From contig CALEEU010000197.1 of NCBI GenBank assembly GCA_937875975.1, forward strand, positions 1-24,229: a DNA stretch of 24,229 nt. The letters are read 5' to 3'. This stretch comes from an uncultured Opitutia bacterium (GTDB lineage: Bacteria; Verrucomicrobiota; Verrucomicrobiia; Opitutales; UBA953). Made by a program: the position numbers and the translations under genes. The notes below the pieces were generated by a model. It had not been told where the DNA came from. It worked only from the letters and a program-made list of their open reading frames with translations, and did no database searches. How positions within the stretch are numbered: the stretch's first letter is position 1; the number at the start of each line of letters is the position of its first letter. Below, one piece after another: positions 14,404 through 22,054 of this stretch.

Positions 14404-15330
14404 ATGAATTCCCGCAAGGACATCCTCCTCACCTTCTTCGGCGCCCTCCTGCTCGTCGCCGGTTCCGTGGTGTATCTCACCCCAGGTCTGGTGGCTCCCA
14501 TCGTCCCCGACGAGGACGGCAAGGCCGTCGCCATCAAGCTTCTTAAGGAAGCAGCCCCTCGCGGCGAAGCCTACCCTGCGACTCCCCGTGCCTCGCTGGA
14601 GGACAACGTCCAGGATTGGCCGACTCCGGAGGAGAACGAAGACAACTGGGACTATGACCTCTTCACGACGATCGACGTCGTCTGGGATTCGGCGATCAAG
14701 GAGTACGTCCCCCGTAGTCGTAAGGCCGAGGAGATGCCTTCGTTTGGTATCGAACTCGTTTTCGTCGGCCATCCTACCTATACCTTCATGCTCGTCCAGT
14801 CCACGCTGGCTCCCGGCAAGAAGGAAGAAGACCGACACTTCACGCTCAAAAACGTGAAGACCAAGCAATACCTCGACGACTGCAAGCTCAACAAGCCCAT
14901 CGCCGAGGCGCCCTACCTCACCCTCAAGTCCTACAGGGTCGTCAAGGGTAAGGATGCCGATGGCGTCCCATTCACCCAAAATCTTTTGACCGTCGACGAT
15001 CGTCAGTTCGGACAGATCCTGGAAATCAATGACGAGAAGCCCACGGAATTCACCGCCCGGACGGATATCCTCATCCGCTCTACCGCCGACCCCGCCTGGA
15101 GCCTGACGCTGAATGCCGTTGGGGATAAGTTTACCCTCGATGGTGCCGATTATGTGGTCAAAGGCATTGACTTGCCTAACAAGAGCGTGAGTTTTGACAA
15201 ATCCTTCGCTCTTAACCCCAAGAAGCCGAAGAAACGTATCTCCGATCCGCAGACGCTCACCGTCCCGGCGCCTCCGCCTCCGGTCGTCAAGCCGAAGACC
15301 GCCTCACCCTCTCCCGCCCCCAAGAAATAA
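14404..15330 (+). CDS. Amuc_1099 family pilus-like system protein
   Basis: A 308-residue bitopic protein. An N-terminal membrane helix (about 8-30, LLTFFGALLLVAGSVVYL) is followed by a periplasmic region with two beta-rich parts. These are PSFGIELVFVGHPTYTFMLV (about 112-140) and a later one with TEFTARTDILIRSTADPAWS, TLDGADYVVKGIDLPNKSVS. The C-terminus is Lys/Pro-rich (NPKKPKKR ... PAPPPPVVKP), perhaps a flexible linker. The position between the Amuc_1100- and Amuc_1098-type genes, the size and the layout support the family call. By position it may replace PilP as a link between the inner-membrane platform and the secretin, which is inference. ATG at 14404, 12 bp after the previous stop, with no Shine-Dalgarno sequence; the secretin gene starts 19 bp downstream. 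Confidence 0.82.
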   Translation: MNSRKDILLTFFGALLLVAGSVVYLTPGLVAPIVPDEDGKAVAIKLLKEAAPRGEAYPATPRASLEDNVQDWPTPEENEDNWDYDLFTTIDVVWDSAIKEYVPRSRKAEEMPSFGIELVFVGHPTYTFMLVQSTLAPGKKEEDRHFTLKNVKTKQYLDDCKLNKPIAEAPYLTLKSYRVVKGKDADGVPFTQNLLTVDDRQFGQILEINDEKPTEFTARTDILIRSTADPAWSLTLNAVGDKFTLDGADYVVKGIDLPNKSVSFDKSFALNPKKPKKRISDPQTLTVPAPPPPVVKPKTASPSPAPKK

Positions 15331-15349
15331 TTTTCAACGCCACCAACTC

Positions 15350-18325
15350 ATGAAAAATCTCCACCGTTCGCAGCTCGCCTGGGCAGCTCTCGCCCTGGCC
15401 CTCGCCGCCGGCTCCCTCATCGCCCAAGACGGCGATGCCGCCGCGAGCAAGCCGAGGCTTCTCGCCGAGGCGTTGAAGGCTCGCGATGAAGGCAACTTAC
15501 AGGCCGCCAAGGCCAGGTTCGAGGCGATCCTCGCCATCGATGCCAAGGATGTCGGCGCCACGGAAGGCCTCGCCTCCGTCAACGCCGCCATCGCCGACGC
15601 CGAAGCCGCCAAGAAGGCCGCCGACGCCGCTTCTGCGCCCAAGGGCGAACCGCCTAATGCCGATGCTCCTGCAGCCACGGCAGACGAAGCCGCTTCCAAT
15701 GAAAAGCTCTTCGCTCAGGTAAGCAAAGCCATCGAAGCCGCTCGCAAGAGCAGCGCCGCCGGCGACCATAAGGCCGCCCTCGAACAGCTTGACGCCGCCG
15801 CTGGCGCCATCGCCGAGAAAACCACGCCGGCCGCCCAGGCCCTCCGCGATTCCATCTCCCTTGCTAAGCAGGAAGTCGGCGTCGCCCGTGATGCGGGCGG
15901 TCCCTCCGCCGCCAAAGAAGAGGTCAACCGCCTCGCTCGCGCCAACTCCGACTCGATCGGCAAGCAGGGCGACGTCGTCTCTTCCGCTGAAAGCCTCATT
16001 CGTCAGGGAACGGCCGAGTCCATCGACAAGGCCCTGAACAACCTTGACGCCGCCGACCGTGCCCTCGGTAGCGCCAGCCTTTCCAACTCCGGCCTCAAGG
16101 AGCGTATCAAGGAAGCCAAGGGCTCCGCCCTCTCCCGCCGTGCCTTGGTTGCCATCGAGGCCCGCGACATGATTAAGGCTACTTCGGTCATCGCCCAGTA
16201 CGCTGAACTCAAGGGCAATGATGACCCCAGCGTCATCCGCCTCCAGAAGGAATTTGCCTCCAAGCGCAACGACCCAACCTACCGCAATATCGACGAGCTC
16301 TCCCCCGGCCTCCGCGTTAAGGACGACAAGGTCAGCGAGCTTCTTGTCAAGGGCCGCGCCCGTTACCTCTACGGCGATTACCAGGGCGCTCTCGATGCCT
16401 ACCGTGAAGTTCTCCAGTACCAGCCCAACAATTCCGAATCGAAGGCTTACCAGATTCGCATCCGCCAGATGCTGTCTGATAATTCCGGCCAGTGGAACCG
16501 TGGCGTGACCAAGGGCAAGCTCCTCGAACTCCTCGATGAGACCTGGAAACTCCCCGAAGTCTTCAATCGCGAAAACGTCAAGGTCGACTCCACCAGCGGC
16601 AACGATCCGGTGATCGAGAAGATGAAGTCCATCCAGCTTCCTGAGGGCTTCATCGTTCGCGACCAACCGCTTGATCGCGCACTCATCCTCCTGCAGACAC
16701 AGGCCGTCACCTACGATAAGGATCAGAAGGGCGTGAACATCGTCCTCATCGACACCGCGAACAAGAACCCCACGGTCAGCCTCCAGCTCCGGGGCGTCTC
16801 GGTCTACCAAGCCCTTGATTACACCTGTAAGCGCGTCGGCTTCAGCTTCACCATCGGCTCCGGCGGCATCGTCGAAGTCCGTGAAGATACCGGTGATAGC
16901 CTCCTCGAAACCGAAATCTACCCGCTCTCCACGGCCGCCGTCCTCAAGATGACTGGCCTCAGCGCCGGTGGTACCGCCGGCGCCAGTTCGGGCAACATTA
17001 GCCCCTTCGGTGGTGACGGCGCCGGTGGTGCCGGCCCTGGCGATGGCCAGCGCCCGGAAGAAGTCGCGATCAAGAACTTCCTCACCCGTTCGGGCGTGGC
17101 GTTCGAACCCCCGTCTACCCTCTCCTATGACGGTACCAACCTCATCGTCTACCAGAGCCGCAAGAACCTGGACCGAGTGAAGAACATCATCCGTCGCTAC
17201 TCCGACATCAAGCAGGTCCACATCGAAGCCAAGTTCATGGAAGTCGAACAGAAGATCCTGAATGAACTCGGCGTGAACTGGAACCTGAGCCCGACCCTCA
17301 TCCCTGGATCTACCCTCACCGCCCCGTTAAACCAGGTGGATCCGACCGCGACCGTCAATGCCGCGACGAACCTCCGCTCGATCAACTCCATCTTCGCCAC
17401 CAATAACTCGACGGTCAACGTGTTGCGTGTGAGCGGCCAGCCCAACATCCCGCAGCCACCACCCCGTTTCCCGGGAGGCGCTAACCTCGGCAACGCCAAC
17501 ACTTCCTACACCGCCAACGTCGGTATCATCGGCGCCGAGACCCTTGGCTTGGCGATCCGCGCCATCGAGGAGAACTCCGGCAGCGACCTGATGTCCTCCC
17601 CGAGCCTCACCGTCCTCGACGGTAAGACCGCGGTCATCAAGGTGGCTCAGCTCCTTCGCTACCCGCAGGCTTACGGCGACACCCAGTCCAATGTCGGTAC
17701 GGGCGGCGGCGGTGGTCTGACGACCACTGGCGCGGCGGTGGCGATCACCGCGGGTACCCCCCAGGACTTCACTATCCAGGAAGTCGGCGTGACCCTCGAA
17801 GTCACCCCGACCGTGGCAGCTGACGACTCGATCGCCCTCAACCTCAAGCCGAAGGTGACCGAATTCGAAGGCTTTGTCGAATACGGTGGTACCTCGATTG
17901 CCATCTCCGGAGGGGTTTCCGTCTCCGTGCCCTCCGGCTTCTTCCAGCCGATCTTCAGTACCCGCGAAGTGACCACCGACGTCACCGTCTTCGACGGCGC
18001 CACGGTCGTCATCGGCGGCCTGACTCGCGAAGAAGTGAAGACGGTCGACGACAAGGTCCCGGTCCTGGGCTCCATCCCCCTCATCGGCGCGGCCTTCCGT
18101 TCCACCGGTAAGAGCATCCAGAAGAAGAGCCTGATGGTGTTCGTCACCGCGAACCTCGTCTCTCCGGGGGGCGCCACGCTGCGCAGCACCCACCCTGGCA
18201 TGCGCGCTGGTTCGACCTTCTCGAACCCCACGCTCATCTCCCCGGGCGGCGCGGTCTACCGCGAGCCGATCGAAGTCGCCGCGCCCGTGGCTCCAGGACC
18301 GGTCGTCGTCGAGCCGGCGAATTAA
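15350..18325 (+). CDS. Amuc_1098 family type IV pilus-like secretin
   Basis: Outer-membrane secretin of 991 residues that should form a gated ring. A signal peptide (QLAWAALALALAAGSLIA, cut near QDGD) fixes the ATG at 15350; a longer in-frame form from 15194 would bury it. Residues about 30-320 are Ala/Lys-rich and helical. A TPR-like unit follows at about 331-365 (GRARYLYGDYQGALDAYREV). An N0/STN-type domain starts near 430 (LPEGFIVRDQPLDRALILL). An N1-like domain lies at about 573-630 (NLIVYQSRKNLDRVKNIIRR). The secretin barrel domain is at about 728-940, with the family signature VPVLGSIPLIGAAFR (903-917). Gly-rich inserts occur near 540-570 (GGDGAGGAGPGDG) and in the barrel region (GTGGGGG). 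A Pro-rich tail follows the barrel. It is the last gene of the operon, followed by a strong terminator. No pilotin is seen. Confidence 0.93.
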   Translation: MKNLHRSQLAWAALALALAAGSLIAQDGDAAASKPRLLAEALKARDEGNLQAAKARFEAILAIDAKDVGATEGLASVNAAIADAEAAKKAADAASAPKGEPPNADAPAATADEAASNEKLFAQVSKAIEAARKSSAAGDHKAALEQLDAAAGAIAEKTTPAAQALRDSISLAKQEVGVARDAGGPSAAKEEVNRLARANSDSIGKQGDVVSSAESLIRQGTAESIDKALNNLDAADRALGSASLSNSGLKERIKEAKGSALSRRALVAIEARDMIKATSVIAQYAELKGNDDPSVIRLQKEFASKRNDPTYRNIDELSPGLRVKDDKVSELLVKGRARYLYGDYQGALDAYREVLQYQPNNSESKAYQIRIRQMLSDNSGQWNRGVTKGKLLELLDETWKLPEVFNRENVKVDSTSGNDPVIEKMKSIQLPEGFIVRDQPLDRALILLQTQAVTYDKDQKGVNIVLIDTANKNPTVSLQLRGVSVYQALDYTCKRVGFSFTIGSGGIVEVREDTGDSLLETEIYPLSTAAVLKMTGLSAGGTAGASSGNISPFGGDGAGGAGPGDGQRPEEVAIKNFLTRSGVAFEPPSTLSYDGTNLIVYQSRKNLDRVKNIIRRYSDIKQVHIEAKFMEVEQKILNELGVNWNLSPTLIPGSTLTAPLNQVDPTATVNAATNLRSINSIFATNNSTVNVLRVSGQPNIPQPPPRFPGGANLGNANTSYTANVGIIGAETLGLAIRAIEENSGSDLMSSPSLTVLDGKTAVIKVAQLLRYPQAYGDTQSNVGTGGGGGLTTTGAAVAITAGTPQDFTIQEVGVTLEVTPTVAADDSIALNLKPKVTEFEGFVEYGGTSIAISGGVSVSVPSGFFQPIFSTREVTTDVTVFDGATVVIGGLTREEVKTVDDKVPVLGSIPLIGAAFRSTGKSIQKKSLMVFVTANLVSPGGATLRSTHPGMRAGSTFSNPTLISPGGAVYREPIEVAAPVAPGPVVVEPAN

Positions 18326-18350
18326 GCCCACCCTCGAGTTTCCTTGATCA

Positions 18351-18381
18351 CGGGCCCGCCATTCGGCGGGCCCGCTTTTTT
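18351..18381 (+). terminator. Intrinsic terminator of the pilus-like operon
   Basis: A 10-bp perfect stem (CGGGCCCGCC at 18351-18360 with GGCGGGCCCG at 18365-18374) with an ATTC loop is followed by C and six T. It starts 26 bp after the secretin stop codon. It should separate the operon from the exonuclease gene 37 bp further on. Confidence 0.93.
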
Positions 18382-18417
18382 CTCGATGGCCCGACCGGGT
18401 CGAGCGACACTCCTGAC

Positions 18418-19386
18418 ATGCGCTGGCTGCTGATCGATGGCTTCAATCTGGTCTTCCGGAGCCACTTCGCGATGGAGCGATCTAATCTTCGTCGGCTGCG
18501 CGATCAATTCCCGACGGGCGCTTTGCACGGATGGATGAAGTCGCTCCAAGACCTGCGGGAAGGGGAGAAGCCTGACCGTTGCGCCGTCTTCTTCGACCTC
18601 GGTGGCTCCGACCGCCACCTTGCCGCGCTTCCTGATTACAAGGCTCAGCGGGATGAAACACCGGACGAAATCGTCCAGCAGCTGCCGGAGATCAAGCGCC
18701 TCACCGCGCTGCTCGGCTTCCAGGTCTTTGAACGCCGCGGCGTCGAAGCCGACGATCTCATCGCCACCGCGGTGCGGATCCTTTCAGCGGCCGGCGACGA
18801 ATGCGTGATCGTCAGCGCCGATAAGGATTTCGGCCAGTGCGTCGGCGGACCGGTCATCCAATTGGCTCCACCGCCGACGGCAAACCCGGCCATGGGCTGG
18901 CGTCGCCTTGATCCGGCCGCGGTCACCGAGAAGTTCGGCGTCCCGCCGCGGCGTATCCCCGACTACCTTGCGCTTGTCGGCGACGCTTCCGACAATATTC
19001 CCGGGCTCAAGGGCGTGGGCCCGAAGACCGCCGTGAAATGGCTCACCGAGTATGGCGATCTCGAGGGCGTGCTCGGGGCGGGCGACGCCCTGCAGCCGGA
19101 GCGCTTCCGCGAGCAGGTGAAGGCCGAGTCGGAGCGCATCCGCGGCAACCTCAAGCTCGTCACCTTTCGGACCGACTTCGAGTTCTCCCCCGGCCATCCC
19201 GTCGCGGAAGATATCGCCGGAGTGGAAACCTTCCTTTCCGAGATGGAGATGCATTCGACCCTCCGTCGTTATCAGTCCAAGCACGGACGGGCTACGGCCG
19301 AGCCAGCGCCGTCGGTGCCGCCGATCGAAGCGCCCAAGCCGAAGGCCAAGCCGCCGGCAGATGCGCAGCAGGGTGAACTTTTCTAA
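18418..19386 (+). CDS. Stand-alone 5'-3' exonuclease (PolI N-domain/flap endonuclease type)
   Basis: A structure-specific 5' nuclease of 322 residues, corresponding to the N-terminal domain of DNA polymerase I without the polymerase. Metal-binding acidic motifs are intact: LLIDGFNLVFR (D7), VEADDLIATA (E110, D112, D113), VSADKDFGQ (D135, D137) and GDASDNIPG (D189, D192). The helix-hairpin-helix GLKGVGPKTAVKWL follows directly. It would remove RNA primers or flaps during replication and repair. After about residue 285 there is a Pro/Ala/Lys-rich linker, and the protein ends in QQGELF. QGELF resembles a sliding-clamp-binding motif (Q-x-x-L-F). ATG at 18418 has no Shine-Dalgarno sequence. The gene sits between two terminators that serve opposite strands, so it is probably transcribed alone. 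A full PolI elsewhere in the genome cannot be excluded. Confidence 0.92.
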   Translation: MRWLLIDGFNLVFRSHFAMERSNLRRLRDQFPTGALHGWMKSLQDLREGEKPDRCAVFFDLGGSDRHLAALPDYKAQRDETPDEIVQQLPEIKRLTALLGFQVFERRGVEADDLIATAVRILSAAGDECVIVSADKDFGQCVGGPVIQLAPPPTANPAMGWRRLDPAAVTEKFGVPPRRIPDYLALVGDASDNIPGLKGVGPKTAVKWLTEYGDLEGVLGAGDALQPERFREQVKAESERIRGNLKLVTFRTDFEFSPGHPVAEDIAGVETFLSEMEMHSTLRRYQSKHGRATAEPAPSVPPIEAPKPKAKPPADAQQGELF

Positions 19387-19391
19387 CTAAC

Positions 19392-19420
19392 AAAAAGGCC
19401 CGCCGATGAGGGCGGGCCTT
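19392..19420 (-). terminator. Intrinsic terminator of the minus-strand operon
   Basis: A 10-bp perfect stem (AAGGCCCGCC at 19395-19404 with GGCGGGCCTT at 19411-19420) has a six-base loop. Read on the minus strand it is followed by a T run (GGCCTTTTTG), so it terminates the gene ending at 19444, 24 bp downstream of its stop. On the plus strand only two T follow, so termination after the exonuclease gene would be weak. Confidence 0.9.
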
Positions 19421-19443
19421 GGTGGGAAGACTTAGCGCGAAGC

Positions 19444-20301
19444 TTAGTTCTTCTTGTCGGCCTTCTTCTCGAGCTTCGGGGCTTCGGCGGCCGGAGCAAC
19501 GGCGGGGGCGGCCTGCTGCTGCTGCTGCTGGGCGTTGGCGAAGAGGCCTTGGACCTGGTTCACCTCTTCCTGGTTGAGCAGGATGACGAACTTGGACTCA
19601 AGGACTTCGACTTCGTAATTGTGGGTGATCGAGTAACCGACGCTTTCGGCCATCTCCTTGTTGCCCTTGTTCAGGAGCTCCAGGGTCTGGTCGAGCTGGG
19701 TCTGGATGCGGGCTTTCTCTTCGTCGTTCGTCGAGCGCTTCTGCAGTTCGGTCAGCTGGATCACGGCGTCGCGGCGGGCCTGGAGCACCTTGGCGAACTG
19801 GTCGAACTGGATGACGAGGTCGAGACCGCGGATTTCAGCGGTCTGCAGGAGGCGGCGGTCGCCGCGGATGACGAGCTGGTCTTCCTTGAAGTCAGCGGAG
19901 GCGCGGGCCTTGGCGGCTTCTTCTTCGGAGACGACAGCGAACAGGCGGAGGGCGGTGTTGACGAAGGTGGCCTGACGGTTGGCGACAGCCGGGACGTTGA
20001 AGCCCCAGACCTTGGCGAACACGGCGTCCTTCTCGGCAAAATCCTTCACCTCGGCTTCGCCGACCTTGGTCAGCGCATCGCGCTCGACGGTGGTAAGGGC
20101 GGACTGGATGCGCTGCTGGATCTGCTGGATGCGTCCGAAGTGCTGCCCGAGGGTCTGCAATTCCTGCTGGAAGCGGGCGAGGGAGCCCTGATTGGAAATC
20201 GTCAGCACGACGCGGGCGAGATTCTGGCCGAGCGGGATGAGCTCGATGATCGGGCCCTTAGGGGCTTCGGCAGGAGCGGCGGGTGTTTCGGTGGCGGACA
20301 T
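19444..20301 (-). CDS. Unknown helical protein, paralogue of the upstream gene, polyQ tail
   Basis: I do not recognise this 285-residue protein. It is mostly helical and Gln-rich (FQQELQTLGQHFGRIQQIQQ at 44-63, TELQKRSTNDEEKARIQTQL). A central region around 95-160 alternates short strands (VWGFNVPAVANRQ, TAEIRGLDLVIQFDQF). No signal peptide is seen: the N-terminus is MSATETPAAPAEAPKGP, then IIELIPLGQNLARVVL. A run of six Gln near the C-terminus precedes an Ala/Pro/Lys tail. It aligns with the product of the preceding gene over most of its length, so the two are tandem paralogues. ATG at 20301 lies 35 bp after the previous stop and behind a CCCTCACCCACCCCCTCACC tract. It is the last gene before the terminator. 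Function and partner are unknown. Confidence 0.8.
   Translation of the reverse strand: MSATETPAAPAEAPKGPIIELIPLGQNLARVVLTISNQGSLARFQQELQTLGQHFGRIQQIQQRIQSALTTVERDALTKVGEAEVKDFAEKDAVFAKVWGFNVPAVANRQATFVNTALRLFAVVSEEEAAKARASADFKEDQLVIRGDRRLLQTAEIRGLDLVIQFDQFAKVLQARRDAVIQLTELQKRSTNDEEKARIQTQLDQTLELLNKGNKEMAESVGYSITHNYEVEVLESKFVILLNQEEVNQVQGLFANAQQQQQQAAPAVAPAAEAPKLEKKADKKN
19513..19530 (-). repeat. (CAG)6 microsatellite encoding polyglutamine
   Basis: Six uninterrupted CTG units on the plus strand (CAG on the coding strand) encode six Gln in the tail of the gene at 19444-20301. Slippage here would change the polyQ length without a frameshift. Confidence 0.9.
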
Positions 20302-20336
20302 GTTAGGGGCGGGGTGAGGGGGTGGGTGAGGGAAAC

Positions 20337-21167
20337 TTACTTCTTGTCGGAAGACGTAGGCGCCTTGGCTTCGATGGCCTTTTTCTCTTCTTCCGTGATT
20401 TTGACGGAGAGCCTGGCTTCGGAGGGGAGGGTGATGGCCTCGACGTTGAAATCAAAACCGCGGGCCTTCTTGAACTCGTCGAGGTTATGGGAGAGGTCGT
20501 CCTGGATTTCCTTGATGGCCTTCTCGACCTTCATCTTGTCGGCTTCATTGGTCAGCTTGGGCTGCAGGTCGATGAGCTGCTGGAGCTGGGCCTTGGCATC
20601 GGTGATGCGCTTGTAAGAAAGACCAAAGGTCTCGACTTCGCCTTGGCCGGAGATCGTATCGCGGATCTGGAACTTCTTTTCGCCGTTCGAGATGATGGAC
20701 TCGGCCTTGAAATCCTTCGCCCTGGAAATCTTGGCGAATTCTTCGTTCGAGAGGGGAGTGGCAATCACGGCCTTGGTGGGGGTGAACTGATAGGGGCGTT
20801 CGATGCTGAAGCCGTTGTAGAGCTTGGTCATCGATTCGTTGTCGCCCTTGAGTTTGGCGGTCTTGGCGGCGATTTCGTGACCGCGGGCTTCCTTCTCAGG
20901 GGTGGTGAGGGCGTTATCGAGGAAGATCTGGAGGCGCTTCAGTTCTTCAACCTGTTGGCTGAGGACCTGGATGTTCTTCTGGAAGTTAAGGCAATCAGGG
21001 ATGCTCTTACCGACCCAGATTTCGGCGAAGTAGGTCTTAGCTTCGGCCTTGGAGCCACCCGTGAGCTTGAACTCCGGAGCCGGAGCTGCCTTGGATTCGG
21101 CAGGCTTCGCTTCCTGAGCATTCAGGGAGACGCAGAGAGCAGCCAGGAGGAACGAGAACTTGTTCAT
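20337..21167 (-). CDS. Unknown exported helical protein, paralogue of the downstream gene
   Basis: A 276-residue protein without a family I can name. The first 18 residues (MNKFSFLLAALCVSLNAQ) are a signal peptide, so it is probably periplasmic. A Lys/Ala/Pro-rich stretch follows, then a helical region with FQKNIQVLSQQVEELKRLQ (62-80) and NALTTPEKEARGHEIAAKTA. Strands follow around 117-135 (YNGFSIERPYQFTPTKAVI). The C-terminal half is coiled and charged (LIDLQPKLTNEADKMKVEKA). Alignment with the 285-residue downstream product shows FQ..., ALTT at identical spacing (44 to 68 there, 62 to 86 here) and EE-AK...A-DFK. ATG at 21167 follows CCTCCCCACTCCC. It starts 68 bp after the CvpA-like gene and may have its own promoter. 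Confidence 0.8.
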   Translation of the reverse strand: MNKFSFLLAALCVSLNAQEAKPAESKAAPAPEFKLTGGSKAEAKTYFAEIWVGKSIPDCLNFQKNIQVLSQQVEELKRLQIFLDNALTTPEKEARGHEIAAKTAKLKGDNESMTKLYNGFSIERPYQFTPTKAVIATPLSNEEFAKISRAKDFKAESIISNGEKKFQIRDTISGQGEVETFGLSYKRITDAKAQLQQLIDLQPKLTNEADKMKVEKAIKEIQDDLSHNLDEFKKARGFDFNVEAITLPSEARLSVKITEEEKKAIEAKAPTSSDKK

Positions 21168-21235
21168 GGGAGTGGGGAGGGAAGATTGAACATAGGCAAA
21201 ACTGTCCTCTGGACTATCAAAAAATGGCTCGTCTC

Positions 21236-22054
21236 TTACTTTTTCGGCTTCTGTAACGACTGCTCGATGATCTTGGTCAAATCCACCTTTTCGGCGTCTT
21301 TTTGGAGCTGTTCGTCGGCCAAGACCGCCCTGACCTTTGGGTGGTCGATGAAACCAGTTAAGTCGTTATTATTCAACAACTCACGAACCTTTTTATCTTC
21401 CCATGCTTGATAAAGGGTGGGGTGGGCGGCCAGGGCCCGGATTTCGGGCTGGGTCATGAGCCTGCGGCGGGCCTCTGGGTCGGCCATCAGCCGTCTTGTC
21501 TGGCGGATAAGGGTTTGCTGCTTGTCGGGAATGGGCGACCAGCCTTTGAGACCACCGGTGAAGGGGGTGCTGGCCAAGTCGTTCCGGATCTCGACCGTCC
21601 AGTGGTGCCGGCTGTCCCCGGGCTTTTCGAAGAGGTCGTAGACCGAGGCCGCGGTCGCCAGCACGGCGACACAGATGAGGAAATAGAGCAGACCCGTCCA
21701 GCAGCCCACCAATGACCCTAGGACTGGGCTCTCGGCTTCCGTCTGGCCTTCGGGCTGGCGTCCCAGTCGCCAGAAGAGGGCGTAGCAGGCTAGGCCGGTC
21801 AGGCAGGTCAGAATGACGACACCCGTGAAGCCGCGCAGCACCCAAGGGTAGGAGGTGCCTTGAAGGCACGCGTGCCCGAGGTCCGAGCCGAAGAGCCATC
21901 CGACAAGCTGACCGCTCGCGAGCGCCACCGGTCCGGCCAGCTGTCGCATCGGACCGCGTCGGTAGCCGCGCCAGGCGCCGCGGGCCATCAGCACCCCGAG
22001 GATGACGAGCGCGACCCAGACGGTCACGGGGAGGGTGGGGACGTCGGCGTTCAT
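21236..22054 (-). CDS. CvpA-like membrane protein
   Basis: A 272-residue inner-membrane protein with four hydrophobic segments at about 8-26, 39-57, 75-95 and 115-140. The first pair carries the CvpA-type pattern 'G-x-x-x-G-Y-x-x-G' (GAWRGYRRGPMRQLAG). CvpA proteins are linked to colicin V export and envelope maintenance, but their biochemical role is not settled. The C-terminal 110 residues are soluble and helical with short repeats (MADPEARRRLMTQPEIRALA, ELLNNNDLTGFIDHPKVRAVL), which the minimal CvpA family lacks. The start at 22054 shares its A with the TGA of the upstream kinase gene (TGATG), so translation is probably coupled. An in-frame longer form from 22237 would run inside the kinase gene and is rejected. 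Confidence 0.72.
   Translation of the reverse strand: MNADVPTLPVTVWVALVILGVLMARGAWRGYRRGPMRQLAGPVALASGQLVGWLFGSDLGHACLQGTSYPWVLRGFTGVVILTCLTGLACYALFWRLGRQPEGQTEAESPVLGSLVGCWTGLLYFLICVAVLATAASVYDLFEKPGDSRHHWTVEIRNDLASTPFTGGLKGWSPIPDKQQTLIRQTRRLMADPEARRRLMTQPEIRALAAHPTLYQAWEDKKVRELLNNNDLTGFIDHPKVRAVLADEQLQKDAEKVDLTKIIEQSLQKPKK

Noticed and set aside
12778..14979. A 733-codon open frame on the minus strand across the PilM- and Amuc_1100-like genes
   Set aside because: It is antisense to three well-supported genes; composition is skewed (Gly, Asp, Arg, Leu) and no domain can be read.
15497..17221. A 574-codon open frame on the minus strand inside the secretin gene
   Set aside because: Antisense shadow caused by strong third-position C/G bias; the secretin reading on the other strand has clear domains.
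18383..18404. Small nested inverted repeat CTCGA...TCGAG just before the exonuclease gene
   Set aside because: The inner loop would be two bases and the arms are short; likely chance in GC-rich DNA.
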